64,000 nucleotides of DNA from Afipia sp. (GCA_024707075.1 JANQAK010000003.1:1426001-1490000); one strand, 5' to 3'; positions 46,259-55,486 are shown, numbered from the stretch's first letter. Notes: generated from the letters alone by a model not told the origin. A program made the numbers and translations.

Positions 46259-46288
46259 TTGACGGACATTGCTTTCGCACTGCACAAT
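46259..46288 (+). promoter_or_regulatory. Possible sigma-70 type promoter for the AAA+/VWA pair
   Basis: TTGACG (46259-46264) and CACAAT (46283-46288) are separated by 18 bases in the 105-base gap before the AAA+ gene. The -10 match is weak. Confidence 0.3.
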
Positions 46289-46333
46289 TGGGTGAACGAT
46301 TGCCGCTAGACGACGCAACCCGCGGAGACACGC

Positions 46334-47134
46334 ATGAAGCTCGAGACCTATCGCATCACGACCGAGCCTTACTATCAGGCCGTCGCCGACGAGGTCGCGA
46401 TCTTTGAGGCCGCCTACAGCCAGCGATTGCCCGTGATGTTGAAAGGGCCGACGGGATGCGGAAAAACCCGCTTCGTCGAACATATGGCGTGGCGTCTTGG
46501 CAAACCGCTGGTGACAGTCGCGGCCCACGAAGACATGACCGCCTCCGATCTTGCGGGCCGCTATCTTCTCGAACCGCAGGGCACGGTCTGGCATGATGGC
46601 CCGTTGACCCAGGCTGTCCGCTACGGCGCCATCTGCTATCTCGATGAGATCGTCGAAGCGCGGCAGGATACCACTGTGGTCATCCATCCGTTGACCGATG
46701 CGCGGCGCATTCTTCCGCTGGAAAAGCATAACGAGATCGTTGCTGCCCATCTCGATTTCCAGCTCACGATCTCCTACAATCCCGGCTACCAAAGTGCAGT
46801 GAAGGATCTCAAGGAATCCACCAAGCAACGATTCCTTGCCATCGACTTCTCCTATCCCTTGCCCGAAATCGAGGCGGCGATCGTGGCGCGCGAGGCCGGC
46901 ACCGACAGCGTGCTGGCGTCCAGGTTGGTGGCGATTGGCGAACGGTCGCGCAATCTTCAGGGCCACGGACTCGACGAAGGCGCTTCGACCCGTATGCTGA
47001 TTCATGCCGGACGCCTGGTCACCGCCGGTCTTCCCCTCGAAGCAGCGATCAGATCGAGCATCGTGCTGCCGATCACGGATAATTCCGACATTCGTGCTGC
47101 CCTTAATGCGGCGATCGAGGCCTGCCTTCCGTGA
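46334..47134 (+). CDS. MoxR-type AAA+ ATPase of the CbbQ/NirQ/NorQ branch
   Basis: A 266-residue AAA+ ATPase with Walker A GPTGCGKT at 38-45, the [12 protein letters not shown] segment, Walker [11 protein letters not shown] and the sensor region ISYNPGYQ. The short length and the DLAGRYLLE and SYNPGYQ segments match CbbQ/NorQ. Those ATPases work with a VWA partner to remodel Rubisco or to load a metal into nitric oxide reductase. The start overlaps nothing, and its stop overlaps the VWA gene by four bases. Neither Rubisco nor NO reductase genes are in the window, so the client is unknown. Confidence 0.88.
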   Translation: MKLETYRITTEPYYQAVADEVAIFEAAYSQRLPVMLKGPTGCGKTRFVEHMAWRLGKPLVTVAAHEDMTASDLAGRYLLEPQGTVWHDGPLTQAVRYGAICYLDEIVEARQDTTVVIHPLTDARRILPLEKHNEIVAAHLDFQLTISYNPGYQSAVKDLKESTKQRFLAIDFSYPLPEIEAAIVAREAGTDSVLASRLVAIGERSRNLQGHGLDEGASTRMLIHAGRLVTAGLPLEAAIRSSIVLPITDNSDIRAALNAAIEACLP

Positions 47135-49452
47135 CGGCAATCGCCGCGGGCGCACGACGATCGATCGGCGCAGTGTCTCCTGCCGCGAAGGATCAGTTGC
47201 AAGGCTTGATGCATCAGCGCGAAGCCTTGAGGCCAACTTTTAACTCCACATGGAATGATCTCGCCGCGCGATTCGACCCCGACGATCTTGAAGAATGGGC
47301 GTCCGGCGTCCTCAACCTCGTGCACGTCAATGTTGGCCCCACCTGTCTGCTCGGATTCTGGAGCGCCAGCAAAACCCAACCGTCACAGCATGGCATCGCG
47401 CCTCTTGTGACAGCCGCCGTTGCGACTGCCGACATTTGCCGCCATGCAGGCGGGCACGCGGCAGCGGCAACCGTCAGCGCCTTCGTTATCGCACGTAACC
47501 TGATCGGGTTCGGTCCTGACCTGTCGCGCTGGTGGCGGATGATGGAGCGCCTCGCCCGAGAGGCCCCCGAGTCCGTCGAAGCCGCCGCCGCGCATCTGGG
47601 AGCGACGCTTCCAGCCGGCGACATCGCCGCGTTCGAGAATTTCGTCGCCGCCGGGTTGAAAGTCGCTGGCGGAAACAGACAACGGCGATTGTCATTCTTC
47701 CGCCTTGAGGATGAATTCGCGCGACGCCTTGTCGCGCGGTCATCGGCGGGCCTCGGATTCGCCGACATCGAGCGAGATATCAAGGCCTTTGCAACGGCGC
47801 TGTGGGGACGGCCACCGTTGCTCCGTGCCATGGCGCCATCGACAGACCCATCCAGCCAGCGCCGGTCCACCATCACGGGACCGCTCATCCAGTTGCCAGA
47901 ATTTTATCGCGGTATTCAGGGAGATGCGGCCCGCACCTTATACCGGGCCGCCACGGCGCACGCGCAGGCTCACCTCGTCTATGGCGGCGTCCGGTTTCCC
48001 CTGGGGAGCCTGAAACCGCTTCAAGTGGCGCTCGTCTCGTTGATCGAGGACGCTCGCGTCGAAACTCTTGCGATGCGCGAGCTGCCCGGTCTGCGCCGGC
48101 TGTGGTCGCGTTACCATGTTGCGCTCCCATCAGGTGTCGCGACCGCGCCCATGCTGCTGGCCCGCCTTGCACGGGCGTTGTTCGATCCATCCTACAGCGA
48201 CGACGACGGCTTCGTGAGCAAAGGCCGCCGCCTGTTCGAAGCTGCCACACCGCGCATCGCCGATCCGGCAATCAGCCGGGAAATCGGCATGCTGCTGGGT
48301 AACGACCTCGGGCAGATGCGCGTGCAGTTCAACGCCAAAACCTATGTCACCGAGCCCATCTATCGCGATGACGGCATGGGCCTGTGGGATTTTGGCGAGA
48401 ACACAAGCCCACCGGAAGAAACCCTTGATATCGCTACCGACGCCGCGCGCATTGAGCCGCAGGACGATTCCGACGGGGACAAACCGGACAACAATCCGAC
48501 GACTGATGATAGCGACATGGGCCGAGCCCAGCCAATCGCACAGGATGAGCGCGGCATTGTCATCGCCAGGTATCCGGAGTGGGATCGTATCCAGGGCGTG
48601 GAACGGCCCGAGTGGACAACCGTCCGCGAAGTGCCCCCGCGGCGCGGCGATTCTCGTTCGGTCGAGGCTGCCCTGGATCGGACCGATGTCCTGCGGAATC
48701 GAATCCGGCAACTCATTCGGGGTGTGCGCGTTGGACGCACAATTCGCCTGAAGCGACAGTTCGACGGCCACGATCTCGATGTCGATGCGATGAACGACGC
48801 CGGCATCGCGCTGCGCATGAAGCAGGAACCGGATCCACGCATTTTCCGCTCCTCAACATCGAAGCGTCGCGACCTCGCCGTTCTGCTGCTGATCGATATC
48901 TCGGAATCGACGCGAGATCGTCTGTCCTCGGGTGGGACAATCCTCGATGTCGAACGCATCGCGGTCGCCTTGCTGTCAGAAGCTATGAATGCGCTCGGCG
49001 ATCCGTTCTGCCTCCTCGCCTTCGCATCCAACGGGCGCGACGACGTGCAGATGACCAGCGTCAAGACCTTCGAACAGGGGTATGACCGAGGCTGTGTCGA
49101 GCGGCTTGCGGGCCTGTCATCGGGACTGTCAACGCGGCTCGGCACCGCGCTGCGTCACGCTGGCGAGACGATCAGCCGCGTGCGCAGCTACCGGAAACTC
49201 GTCATCGTGCTTACCGATGGCGAACCATCCGACATTGACGTCGCAGATGCGCAAGATCTCACCGAGGACGCGCGCCGAGCCGCAATCGGCCTCAAGGCGC
49301 GCGGCATCGATGGGTTCGGCGTGGTGCTCGATCTGAACGAAATGAGCGCCGCGGCGCGAATCTTCGGACGCGGTAATACGATGCTCGTTCATCGCGTTGA
49401 GGATCTGCCGGGACGCCTGTCTGAACTCTACTTCCGGCTCGCACGGCGCTAA
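47131..49452 (+). CDS. VWA-domain partner protein of the CbbO/NorD type
   Basis: A 773-residue soluble protein. A long N-terminal helical region is followed by an acidic stretch ([20 protein letters not shown], about 450-470) and a C-terminal von Willebrand A domain with the metal site DISESTRD near 590, followed by the later motif segments VLTDGEPSD and DLTEDARRA. The layout matches CbbO/NorD, in which the VWA domain recognises the client protein while the paired AAA+ ring supplies force. It is coupled to the AAA+ gene by a four-base overlap. Confidence 0.87.
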   Translation: MTAIAAGARRSIGAVSPAAKDQLQGLMHQREALRPTFNSTWNDLAARFDPDDLEEWASGVLNLVHVNVGPTCLLGFWSASKTQPSQHGIAPLVTAAVATADICRHAGGHAAAATVSAFVIARNLIGFGPDLSRWWRMMERLAREAPESVEAAAAHLGATLPAGDIAAFENFVAAGLKVAGGNRQRRLSFFRLEDEFARRLVARSSAGLGFADIERDIKAFATALWGRPPLLRAMAPSTDPSSQRRSTITGPLIQLPEFYRGIQGDAARTLYRAATAHAQAHLVYGGVRFPLGSLKPLQVALVSLIEDARVETLAMRELPGLRRLWSRYHVALPSGVATAPMLLARLARALFDPSYSDDDGFVSKGRRLFEAATPRIADPAISREIGMLLGNDLGQMRVQFNAKTYVTEPIYRDDGMGLWDFGENTSPPEETLDIATDAARIEPQDDSDGDKPDNNPTTDDSDMGRAQPIAQDERGIVIARYPEWDRIQGVERPEWTTVREVPPRRGDSRSVEAALDRTDVLRNRIRQLIRGVRVGRTIRLKRQFDGHDLDVDAMNDAGIALRMKQEPDPRIFRSSTSKRRDLAVLLLIDISESTRDRLSSGGTILDVERIAVALLSEAMNALGDPFCLLAFASNGRDDVQMTSVKTFEQGYDRGCVERLAGLSSGLSTRLGTALRHAGETISRVRSYRKLVIVLTDGEPSDIDVADAQDLTEDARRAAIGLKARGIDGFGVVLDLNEMSAAARIFGRGNTMLVHRVEDLPGRLSELYFRLARR

Positions 49453-49469
49453 GGTTGCTTTCAGCCGCG

Positions 49470-49503
49470 CACGGGACAACAGCGCAAGCGCTGTAGCCCC
49501 GTG
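49470..49503. terminator. Terminator-like nested hairpin between convergent genes
   Basis: Outer arms CACGGG and CCCGTG (49470-49475, 49498-49503) enclose inner arms ACAGCG and CGCTGT (49479-49484, 49489-49494). It occupies the 80-base gap where the VWA gene and amiE meet tail to tail. The T-run is weak. Confidence 0.5.
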
Positions 49504-49532
49504 ACGCAAAAGCACTTCGACCGAAAACGGCG

Positions 49533-50570
49533 CTAGCGATGAGTGGTCGCCTTGTTCGGAATTCCCTCGATCGGACATTCCTCGACGCCGATCGTGGTTC
49601 GCGTAAACGACTCCACCATCTCGCGGGTGCCTTCCGGATCCGCAATCCATTTGGCGTAGAAATCATACGGACAGGCGGCGACACCCTTGTCCCCTTCACC
49701 AGAGTTGATCACGCCGGTGTAACCGCGGTGAACGAGCTTGAAGAGATGGTTGTTCGATTGCCCGGTCTTGCGCGCATCGCGGATCAGCGACTTGGAAAGC
49801 TGGGCGTACTGAATGCCATATTCTTCCTCGCCGCATTCGCCGAGCGTCCGCCCATCGAATCCGACAATGGCCGAGTGACCGAAGTAGGAATAGACACCGT
49901 CGAAGCCGGCCGCGTTCGCAACAGCGACGTAGACGTTGTTGGCCCATGCCATCGCCTTGGCCATGATGACCTGCTGGTCCTTCGCAGGGTACATGTAGCC
50001 CTGACAGCGAACGATGAGTTCGGCGCCCTTCATCGCACAGTCGCGCCAGATTTCCGGATAGTTGCCGTCATCGCAGATGATCAGCGAGACCTTCAGGCCT
50101 TTCGGCCCGTCGGACACGTAGGTGCAGTTGCCGGGATACCAGCCCTCGATGGGCACCCACGGCATGATCTTCCGATATTTCTGCACCACTTCACCCTTGT
50201 CGTTCATCAGGATGAGCGTGTTGTATGGGGCCTTATTGGGATGCTCTTCATGCCGCTCGCCCGTGAGCGAGAACACGCCCCAGACCTTCGCCTTGCGGCA
50301 GGCTTCCGCGAAGATTTCCGTTTCCTCGCCGGGAATAACGGAGGCTGTGTCGTACATCTCCTTGGAGTCGTACATGATGCCGTGCGTGGAATATTCCGGA
50401 AAGATCACGAGGTCCATTCCCGGAAGGCCTCTCTTCATGCCGACCAGCATGTCGGCGATTTTCCTGGCATTGGCCAGAACCTCCGCCTTGGTATGAAGGC
50501 TCGGCATCTTGTAGTTTACGACTGCGACACCGACCGTGTCGTTACTCGACGAAATATCACCGTGATGCAT
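49533..50570 (-). CDS. amiE: Aliphatic amidase
   Basis: A 345-residue nitrilase-superfamily amidase, nearly collinear with Pseudomonas AmiE. It begins [20 protein letters not shown], and the Glu-Lys-Cys triad is visible in FPEYS, YRKIMPW and [12 protein letters not shown]. AmiE hydrolyses acetamide, propionamide and other short amides to the acid and ammonia. A leader with two hairpins and a terminator precedes it, and amiR and amiC lie upstream in the same direction, so expression is expected to be induced by amides through antitermination. Confidence 0.95.
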   Translation of the reverse strand: MHHGDISSSNDTVGVAVVNYKMPSLHTKAEVLANARKIADMLVGMKRGLPGMDLVIFPEYSTHGIMYDSKEMYDTASVIPGEETEIFAEACRKAKVWGVFSLTGERHEEHPNKAPYNTLILMNDKGEVVQKYRKIMPWVPIEGWYPGNCTYVSDGPKGLKVSLIICDDGNYPEIWRDCAMKGAELIVRCQGYMYPAKDQQVIMAKAMAWANNVYVAVANAAGFDGVYSYFGHSAIVGFDGRTLGECGEEEYGIQYAQLSKSLIRDARKTGQSNNHLFKLVHRGYTGVINSGEGDKGVAACPYDFYAKWIADPEGTREMVESFTRTTIGVEECPIEGIPNKATTHR

Positions 50571-50623
50571 ATCGCTCTCCAGATGGACGATGCCGTCCGT
50601 GCCAGTTCAAGGTCCTAAAACGC

Positions 50624-50660
50624 AAAAAAGCCCGATAGATCCTCGCGGATCTCTCGGGCT
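50624..50660 (-). terminator. Intrinsic terminator in the amiE leader
   Basis: AGCCCGA-x-AGATCC pairs with GGATCT-x-TCGGGCT around a four-base loop, and on the transcribed minus strand a run of six T follows. It lies about 55-90 bases before the amiE start. In the ami system AmiR binding to leader RNA prevents termination here. Confidence 0.85.
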
Positions 50661-50676
50661 ACATAGCCAATGCCAA

Positions 50677-50724
50677 ACCAGCGTCACTGGTGGTCCGGCG
50701 ACATCGCAATTGTCTCATTGCGAT
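50677..50724 (-). promoter_or_regulatory. Two leader hairpins, probable AmiR (ANTAR) target
   Basis: In transcription order the first hairpin (50703-50724) has perfect eight-base arms ATCGCAAT and ATTGCGAT with a six-base loop GAGACA. The second (50677-50691) has arms ACCAG and CTGGT with a five-base loop. They sit between amiR and the terminator, as ANTAR-binding hairpin pairs do, but the loops do not show the usual A at position 1 and G at position 4. Confidence 0.6.
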
Positions 50725-50735
50725 CAGACCTCAAA

Positions 50736-51344
50736 CTAAACATCTTTTGCCCGGTACTGCAACAATTCGTTGGCATGGATGATCGCGGAAGCCATCTCAT
50801 CCATCGACAAGCGCTTGGCCATCGCCTGACGGCGGATGCTCTCATACGCGTCGGTCTCGTTCAGGCCCTGGCCATCCATCAGAATAGACTTGGCTTTCTG
50901 GATTCGCTGAATTCCGGTCAGCTTGCGTTGCAGCTTGGCGATCTGCTTTTCCATCGCCCGCTTTTGCAGCCACAAGCTGCGCGCAATAGTAAGATTGGTC
51001 AGCAATCCAAAGGGGCGTATCGGACGCTCAATCACGCCGACAGCGCCGGATTCGAGGACCAGTTGAAGCGTGGACGGGTCTTCATAGCTGACAATGGCGA
51101 TCAGGGTCGGACGCGGTCCATCCCCCGATTTCAGCAGTTGATGAATCTCGTCGCGGACGTCGTGCTCGATGGCAAGCAACATCACGTCGAATCCACCCGG
51201 CCATTCGGCGGGCACCGGCCACTGCGTCTCGACCATACAGCCGATCCGGCGAAGGTGCTCAACGAGACTGAGGCGCTCATTGTCCGGCGCATGAACGACC
51301 TGGACGCGCAGCCCCCGAAGATCGCGGAGAATTTGGATCGCCAC
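50736..51344 (-). CDS. amiR: Amidase operon antiterminator AmiR (ANTAR)
   Basis: A 202-residue protein with an N-terminal receiver-like pseudo-domain (about 1-125), a connecting coiled coil (QKRAMEKQIAKLQRKLTGI) and a C-terminal ANTAR RNA-binding domain (about 150-195, AKSILMDGQGLNETDAYESI and AMAKRLSMDEMASAI). AmiR binds leader RNA to prevent termination before amiE and is held inactive by AmiC until amide binds. The gene lies 21 bases after amiC and directly before the amiE leader. Confidence 0.92.
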   Translation of the reverse strand: MAIQILRDLRGLRVQVVHAPDNERLSLVEHLRRIGCMVETQWPVPAEWPGGFDVMLLAIEHDVRDEIHQLLKSGDGPRPTLIAIVSYEDPSTLQLVLESGAVGVIERPIRPFGLLTNLTIARSLWLQKRAMEKQIAKLQRKLTGIQRIQKAKSILMDGQGLNETDAYESIRRQAMAKRLSMDEMASAIIHANELLQYRAKDV

Positions 51345-51365
51345 CTTTGCTCCTGAGTCCGTGCG

Positions 51366-52526
51366 TCAGCGACTCACTGACAAGATGTCGTCAGCCGACC
51401 AGTCATCGAGGCTCTGCACGACGCAATAAGGATCTGGTTTAATTCTTACCCCGGGATTCCAGACCACCTGAAATTTGGCATTCTGGTCCAGCCGTGCAAT
51501 TCGCGACCAGAGATAAGCGTGGTTGTTTTCCGGATCGATCTTGATCCGGCCTTGAGGCGCGTCAAACTCGGAATCCCTGACTTCGGCAACGACACGCTCA
51601 GGATCGTCCGAGCCGCAGCGCGCCAGCGCGCGCATAGCCAGATGGGTCTGGAAATAGGCGGCTTCAGCAGCCGCCGGGACCGGAGCTTCGGGACCATATT
51701 TATTCTTGTAGCTTTGGACAAAAAGCCGCGCAGCCGGCGTCATCAGCGTCTCAAAGAACGGCGCGGCGGTAATGTGTCCCTCGGCAGCCTCGCGGCTCAT
51801 TCCGGCGACTTCCGCCTCGCTTGTCGTCAGGCTTGCAATCGGCATGCGCGCCGGATCGAATCCCGCGGCCCGATAGGCTTTATAAAACGTCGCTGTGCTG
51901 CTGCCGACGACCGTCGAAAAAATCACATCGGGCGATGTCTTCTTGATGCGCCTGATGACCTTATCAAAGTCCGCCTCATTGGCCTGAAGCGGAACGTATA
52001 GCTCGTCCAGAACTTCGCCCCGCCCCTGCATGACGAAATCCGTCATCAGCCGGTTGGACTCGTAGGGATAGATGTAATTCGATCCGACCAGCAAAAACCG
52101 GTTTCCGAAATTCGAAAGCAGGTAGCGCGCCAGTTGAAGGGAATTCTGGTTGGGAGCGGCGCCGGAATAAATGCATCGACGCGAATATTCGAAACCCTCG
52201 TAAAGCGTCGGATAGAAAAGCAAGCCACGATGGCTCTCGACCACGGGCAAAACTGCCTTGCGCGCGCTCGACATGTAACAACCCATCAGCAGACGAATGC
52301 GATCCGTCACGAAAAGGCGTTCGGCCAACGCACGAAATTTCTTCTCGTCGGATGCCGGATCGTAAATCACCGGTTCGACCAGGCGATTGAGCACGCCTCC
52401 CGCTGCGTTGATCTCGTCGATCGCAAGAAGGGTGGCATTGAGCTGCGACTGTTCGATCGCCGATGTCACGCCAGTCTGGGAGAACAGCACGCCGACGCGC
52501 CAGTTACCGCTATCTTTGGTCGTCAT
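51366..52526 (-). CDS. amiC: Amide sensor and negative regulator AmiC
   Basis: A 386-residue type I periplasmic-binding-protein fold without a signal peptide (MTTKDSGNWRVGVLFSQTG), as in cytoplasmic AmiC of Pseudomonas. Family segments such as EQSQLNATLLAIDEINAAGG, LLFYPTLYEGFEYS, VGSNYIYPYESNR and TVVGSSTATFYKAY are clear. AmiC binds amides and releases AmiR. The gene order here is amiC-amiR-leader-amiE, unlike the amiEBCRS order of Pseudomonas. It is related in sequence to the importer's binding protein at 31385-32701. Confidence 0.92.
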   Translation of the reverse strand: MTTKDSGNWRVGVLFSQTGVTSAIEQSQLNATLLAIDEINAAGGVLNRLVEPVIYDPASDEKKFRALAERLFVTDRIRLLMGCYMSSARKAVLPVVESHRGLLFYPTLYEGFEYSRRCIYSGAAPNQNSLQLARYLLSNFGNRFLLVGSNYIYPYESNRLMTDFVMQGRGEVLDELYVPLQANEADFDKVIRRIKKTSPDVIFSTVVGSSTATFYKAYRAAGFDPARMPIASLTTSEAEVAGMSREAAEGHITAAPFFETLMTPAARLFVQSYKNKYGPEAPVPAAAEAAYFQTHLAMRALARCGSDDPERVVAEVRDSEFDAPQGRIKIDPENNHAYLWSRIARLDQNAKFQVVWNPGVRIKPDPYCVVQSLDDWSADDILSVSR

Positions 52527-52799
52527 GATCCCGTGGTTCGCAGTGCTGATGGAAACCTCAACGGACCTTACGATAGCCGGGCCATATTACAAGGAAATCC
52601 TTCACAATGGTCCAGCAGCGGCGCATGCCGAAGCATACCGCAGCGGACGAATGCCGGATATCGAAAAGCTCTCCGAAATAAATGAGATCACTCGATCTGC
52701 TCAAAGTTCTGCTGTGGGGGTGAACCCCGCTTACTTGGGAATCCCGCTGCGATCCAATATCGCAACAAAACTCTTCCGCAGAGAAGTTCGCGAACACCT
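52527..52799. other. Gap with probable amiC promoter, no gene seen
   Basis: About 270 bases between the amiC start and a P-type ATPase remnant. It should hold the amiC promoter. I see no coding sequence with recognisable family resemblance. Confidence 0.4.
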
Positions 52800-53144
52800 T
52801 TGCCCGTTTCAACGCAGCCCCATTGTCGGCAGCTATTGAAAACATCGGTAGACCGGCAGGACTTCAATGCGCGTTCGGACGATCGCAGCGCATTCCATGA
52901 ACTCTTCACGAATCGTTGGCTCTGGGCTGCGGTCGTGCTTTCGTTCCTGCTGCACGTGTTCGTGGTTTACACGCCATTCCTACAGGAGGCATTCTCGACT
53001 GTCAGCCTGAGCGCGGGAGACTGGCTGTTCTGCGCGGCCGTCGCCAGTTCAGTGCTGTGGCTGCGTGAACTGAGCAAGGTCGTGACACGCGCGATCGGTC
53101 GGCGTAGCATGGCAGATAGTATGGCCGCTCAAACAGCATCATAG
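52800..53144 (+). pseudogene. C-terminal remnant of a P2-type (calcium-ATPase-like) cation pump
   Basis: The 114 codons contain the end of a cation-transporting ATPase: FNARSDDRSAFHELFTNRW, then two hydrophobic segments (LWAAVVLSFLLHVFVVYTPF and GDWLFCAAVASSVLWL) and the closing ELSKVVTR. Full pumps have about 850-900 residues. The nucleotide-binding, phosphorylation and first eight membrane parts are missing upstream, so this is a deletion remnant, not a functional pump. Confidence 0.75.
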
Positions 53145-53167
53145 CCTCTCCGCCCCTGTAGATCGTC

Positions 53168-54436
53168 ATGCAGGCGGCGTCCTCGGCGCATTTCGTCAAG
53201 ATCGCTCAAGCGACCCTGTTTCAGCCAGATCTGCGCGCTAACCTGGATCGAGTCGATATCATGACGACAGAACATCAGACGACCAAGTTGGCGAACCAGT
53301 CGGAAGGCGATTCCGGTGGAATTCCGGTTCCGCCACGAGCCATTCGTCCCCAGGTATCGTCACCGTTTTCGAATCTCTTTTTGTGGCCATTGGTGGCGGC
53401 GGCATCCGTGAACCGAGCGAGCGCTCAGTTTCTCAATAGTGCTGTAGCTGCTCTATCAAGCAATTCTTTCGACGATTTGGACGTCTCCGAGTTACCATGG
53501 ACCACGCCGAACTCTGTTGTCCTTGAGCTTCCTTCCATGCGGTTGCGAGATTTTTCAACGCACACGCAAGGGCAATCGACTCTGATATGTGCGCCGTATG
53601 CCCTGCACGGGGCGACCATCGCAGATTTGGCATCGGGGCATAGCGTGGTCGAAGCCCTGCGCCTTGGCGGATTATCGCGCGTATTTGTCACCGACTGGCG
53701 CTCAGCTACGCCCGAGATGCGCTATCTTTCCATCGATAACTACCTCGCCGATCTCAACGTCGCCGTGGACGGGCTTGAGCCACCCGTTGATCTCGTTGGA
53801 CTATGCCAGGGCGGCTGGCTGGCATTGGTCTATGCCGCACGCTTCCCTGAGAAAGTTCGCAAGCTGGTGCTCGTTGGTGCTCCGGTCGACATCCGCGCTG
53901 GAGAATCGCAACTGTCACAACTGGCGGCTGGCGTTCCTCTCGGTGCATTTGAAGAGCTGGTGCGCCTTGGAGACGGCCTCGTACGCGGACAACACATGCT
54001 CGAACTATTGGGACCCGCACTTGATACAAATGACGCCGATCATGTGCTTCAAGTTCCATCAACCATCGACCCTATCCGGTTGCATGAACTCCATGAGCGC
54101 TTTCAGCAATGGAACACCAGCACGGTCGATTTGCCTGGAAATTTTTACCTACAGGTCTGCCGATGGCTTTTCAGGGAGAACCAGATTGCCGAGGGGAGCT
54201 TCATGGCGCTCGGGCGCCGGATCAACCTTGCCGCGGTTTACAATCCAATATTCTTTCTCGCCGCGGACAACGACGAACTCATCTCCGCCGATCAGCTTTT
54301 CGGAGCCGCGCGACTGGTCAGCACACCAAAGGCCTGCATCGAAATGGCGACGGAGCCGTGCGGCCACTTGAGTCTTTTCCTTGGAGCCGAGGTACTCGGC
54401 GGAACGTGGCGGCGGATCGCTGATTGGCTTGGTTAA
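53168..54436 (+). CDS. PHA synthase-like alpha/beta hydrolase
   Basis: Up to 422 residues with an alpha/beta-hydrolase fold. The nucleophile motif is GLCQGGW near residue 213: a cysteine nucleophile in this box is typical of polyhydroxyalkanoate synthases (PhaC) rather than of serine lipases. TDWRSATPEMRYLSIDNYLADL and the C-terminal GHLSLFLG with its histidine also fit. It is shorter than typical PhaC (about 560-600) and resembles the PhaC-like family often found near phosphate acetyltransferase genes. The ATG at 53261 (MTTEHQTT) is an alternative start. It could build or modify hydroxyalkanoate polymers, but this is not certain. Confidence 0.75.
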   Translation: MQAASSAHFVKIAQATLFQPDLRANLDRVDIMTTEHQTTKLANQSEGDSGGIPVPPRAIRPQVSSPFSNLFLWPLVAAASVNRASAQFLNSAVAALSSNSFDDLDVSELPWTTPNSVVLELPSMRLRDFSTHTQGQSTLICAPYALHGATIADLASGHSVVEALRLGGLSRVFVTDWRSATPEMRYLSIDNYLADLNVAVDGLEPPVDLVGLCQGGWLALVYAARFPEKVRKLVLVGAPVDIRAGESQLSQLAAGVPLGAFEELVRLGDGLVRGQHMLELLGPALDTNDADHVLQVPSTIDPIRLHELHERFQQWNTSTVDLPGNFYLQVCRWLFRENQIAEGSFMALGRRINLAAVYNPIFFLAADNDELISADQLFGAARLVSTPKACIEMATEPCGHLSLFLGAEVLGGTWRRIADWLG

Positions 54437-54455
54437 GACTATCATTGAAAACATT

Positions 54456-54520
54456 TGGTGGGCCCGGCAGGACTCGAACCTGCAACCAGACCGTTATGAG
54501 CGAGCCTACCAACCTAGACG
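54456..54520 (-). pseudogene. tRNA remnant (CAU anticodon), 3' half intact
   Basis: On the minus strand the anticodon loop CTCATAA, variable region, T-arm GCAGG-TTCGAGT-CCTGC, acceptor strand CGGGCCC and ACCA are all present, ending at 54456. The D-arm region (GTTGGTAG-like) is degenerate, the anticodon stem has a mismatch and no 5' acceptor strand pairs with CGGGCCC. It is a tRNA-Met or tRNA-Ile2 relic, as left at the edge of an integrated element (attachment-site copy) or by decay. Confidence 0.75.
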
Positions 54521-54653
54521 ATCACGATAAATCAAGGAGTTAGGTGATTTCCGACGCTGTTTGTTGCTATCTATAGTCGTCGTTTCATTGGCGAAACATT
54601 GGCCGGCTCTTCCGGTTAAACTTCTCAACGACGCAACAGCATTGGAGTTTACG

Positions 54654-54878
54654 ATGGGCCGCACCGCAACCGTCATTCCTGTCCTTCTCTCGATCGCGGC
54701 GGTTAATGTCTTTAATTCAGACATAGCTTCGGCGCGCGGGGCCGCGCCAAGCATCATGGGTTCGCCGGGCTATCAGCGTGCGCTGGAGGAATCCCGGAAG
54801 CGGCAGGCTGAACCGTATTTGAAAAAGCCGACGGTTTATCCACGGAAGAAATGGCAGCAGCGCGGCAAGCGCAACTGA
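54654..54878 (+). CDS. Small secreted hypothetical protein
   Basis: A 74-residue protein with a Sec signal (MGRTATVIPVLLSIAAVNVF, cleavage probably after ASA) and a basic, Pro- and Lys-rich mature end. GGAG lies six bases before the ATG at 54654. I do not recognise the family. It stands between the tRNA remnant and two small Porin_2-like genes. Confidence 0.55.
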   Translation: MGRTATVIPVLLSIAAVNVFNSDIASARGAAPSIMGSPGYQRALEESRKRQAEPYLKKPTVYPRKKWQQRGKRN

Positions 54879-54898
54879 ACATTTTCTATCGTGTGGTC

Positions 54899-55156
54899 TT
54901 ACGGCACAGCCCCGACGCCCATGCCGACACCGCCGCCAAAGCGGATACAGCTATCCGAGCCCGGCATGCGCACGAAGTCCGGGCCGAATTCACCGCATGC
55001 CTGCGGGCGCGCGGCTTTCCGTGGCGCTGCTACATGACCGCGCGAGTGTGTCTTGTCGATGCCGGGGCGCTTGTTCGGAGCCTCCGATGCAGAAGTCATT
55101 GCCGCGCAAATGGTGACAGCGAGCAGACAAGAGATGGTTCGTAGAGCATGGAGCAT
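54899..55156 (-). CDS. Small secreted Cys-pair protein resembling the Porin_2 N-terminus
   Basis: An 85-residue protein with a signal peptide (MLHALRTISCLLAVTICAAM) and a C-terminal motif in which a Cys-Gly-Glu-Phe-Gly start is followed about 14 residues later by a second Cys in DSCIRFGGGVG. This pattern matches the conserved N-terminal element of rhizobial Porin_2 porins, but no barrel follows: the protein ends at once. It is the downstream member of a tandem pair, 13 bases after its paralogue. Confidence 0.65.
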   Translation of the reverse strand: MLHALRTISCLLAVTICAAMTSASEAPNKRPGIDKTHSRGHVAAPRKAARPQACGEFGPDFVRMPGSDSCIRFGGGVGMGVGAVP

Positions 55157-55169
55157 TCTTGCAAAGCCC

Positions 55170-55435
55170 TTAACGCGATCCGCCAACGCCGACGCTGATG
55201 CCGCCACCGAGCCGTATGCAGCTTCCGGTGCCTTCCACGCGCACATAGCCGGCACCGTATTCCGCGCAAGACGATGCCGAGCGAGGACTTGCAACCGGCT
55301 TGAGCTTTGAATCGTCGGGACGCGGTCGCTGAGCCTTCGAGTCAGGCTGCTGGGCAAGCGCCGAGGAGTCGTGACAGGAACAAGGAATACGCTTACCGCA
55401 AGAAAGCTAAAGATGAAGTGTCGGGCATCGCGCAT
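55170..55435 (-). pseudogene. Paralogous small secreted Cys-pair protein, frameshifted
   Basis: With one base restored near 55376-55380 this reads as an 88-residue protein: signal peptide MRDARHFIFSFLAVSVFLV, then HDSSALAQQPDSKAQRP and the same C-terminal motif as its neighbour (CAEYGAGYVRVEGTGSC followed by IRLGGGISVGVGG). In the sequence as given, signal peptide and C-terminus are in different frames. Gene decay or a missing base are both possible. Confidence 0.6.
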
Positions 55436-55486
55436 CGTCGGATCCTTCTTTCGGAAGATAGTCCCCCGCCGCGGCGGCGGGTCAAG

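Noticed and set aside
45566-47236. 556-codon open frame on the minus strand
   Set aside because: It lies opposite folD and the AAA+ gene, whose products match known families over their full length. The antisense frame resembles nothing and is a by-product of high GC.
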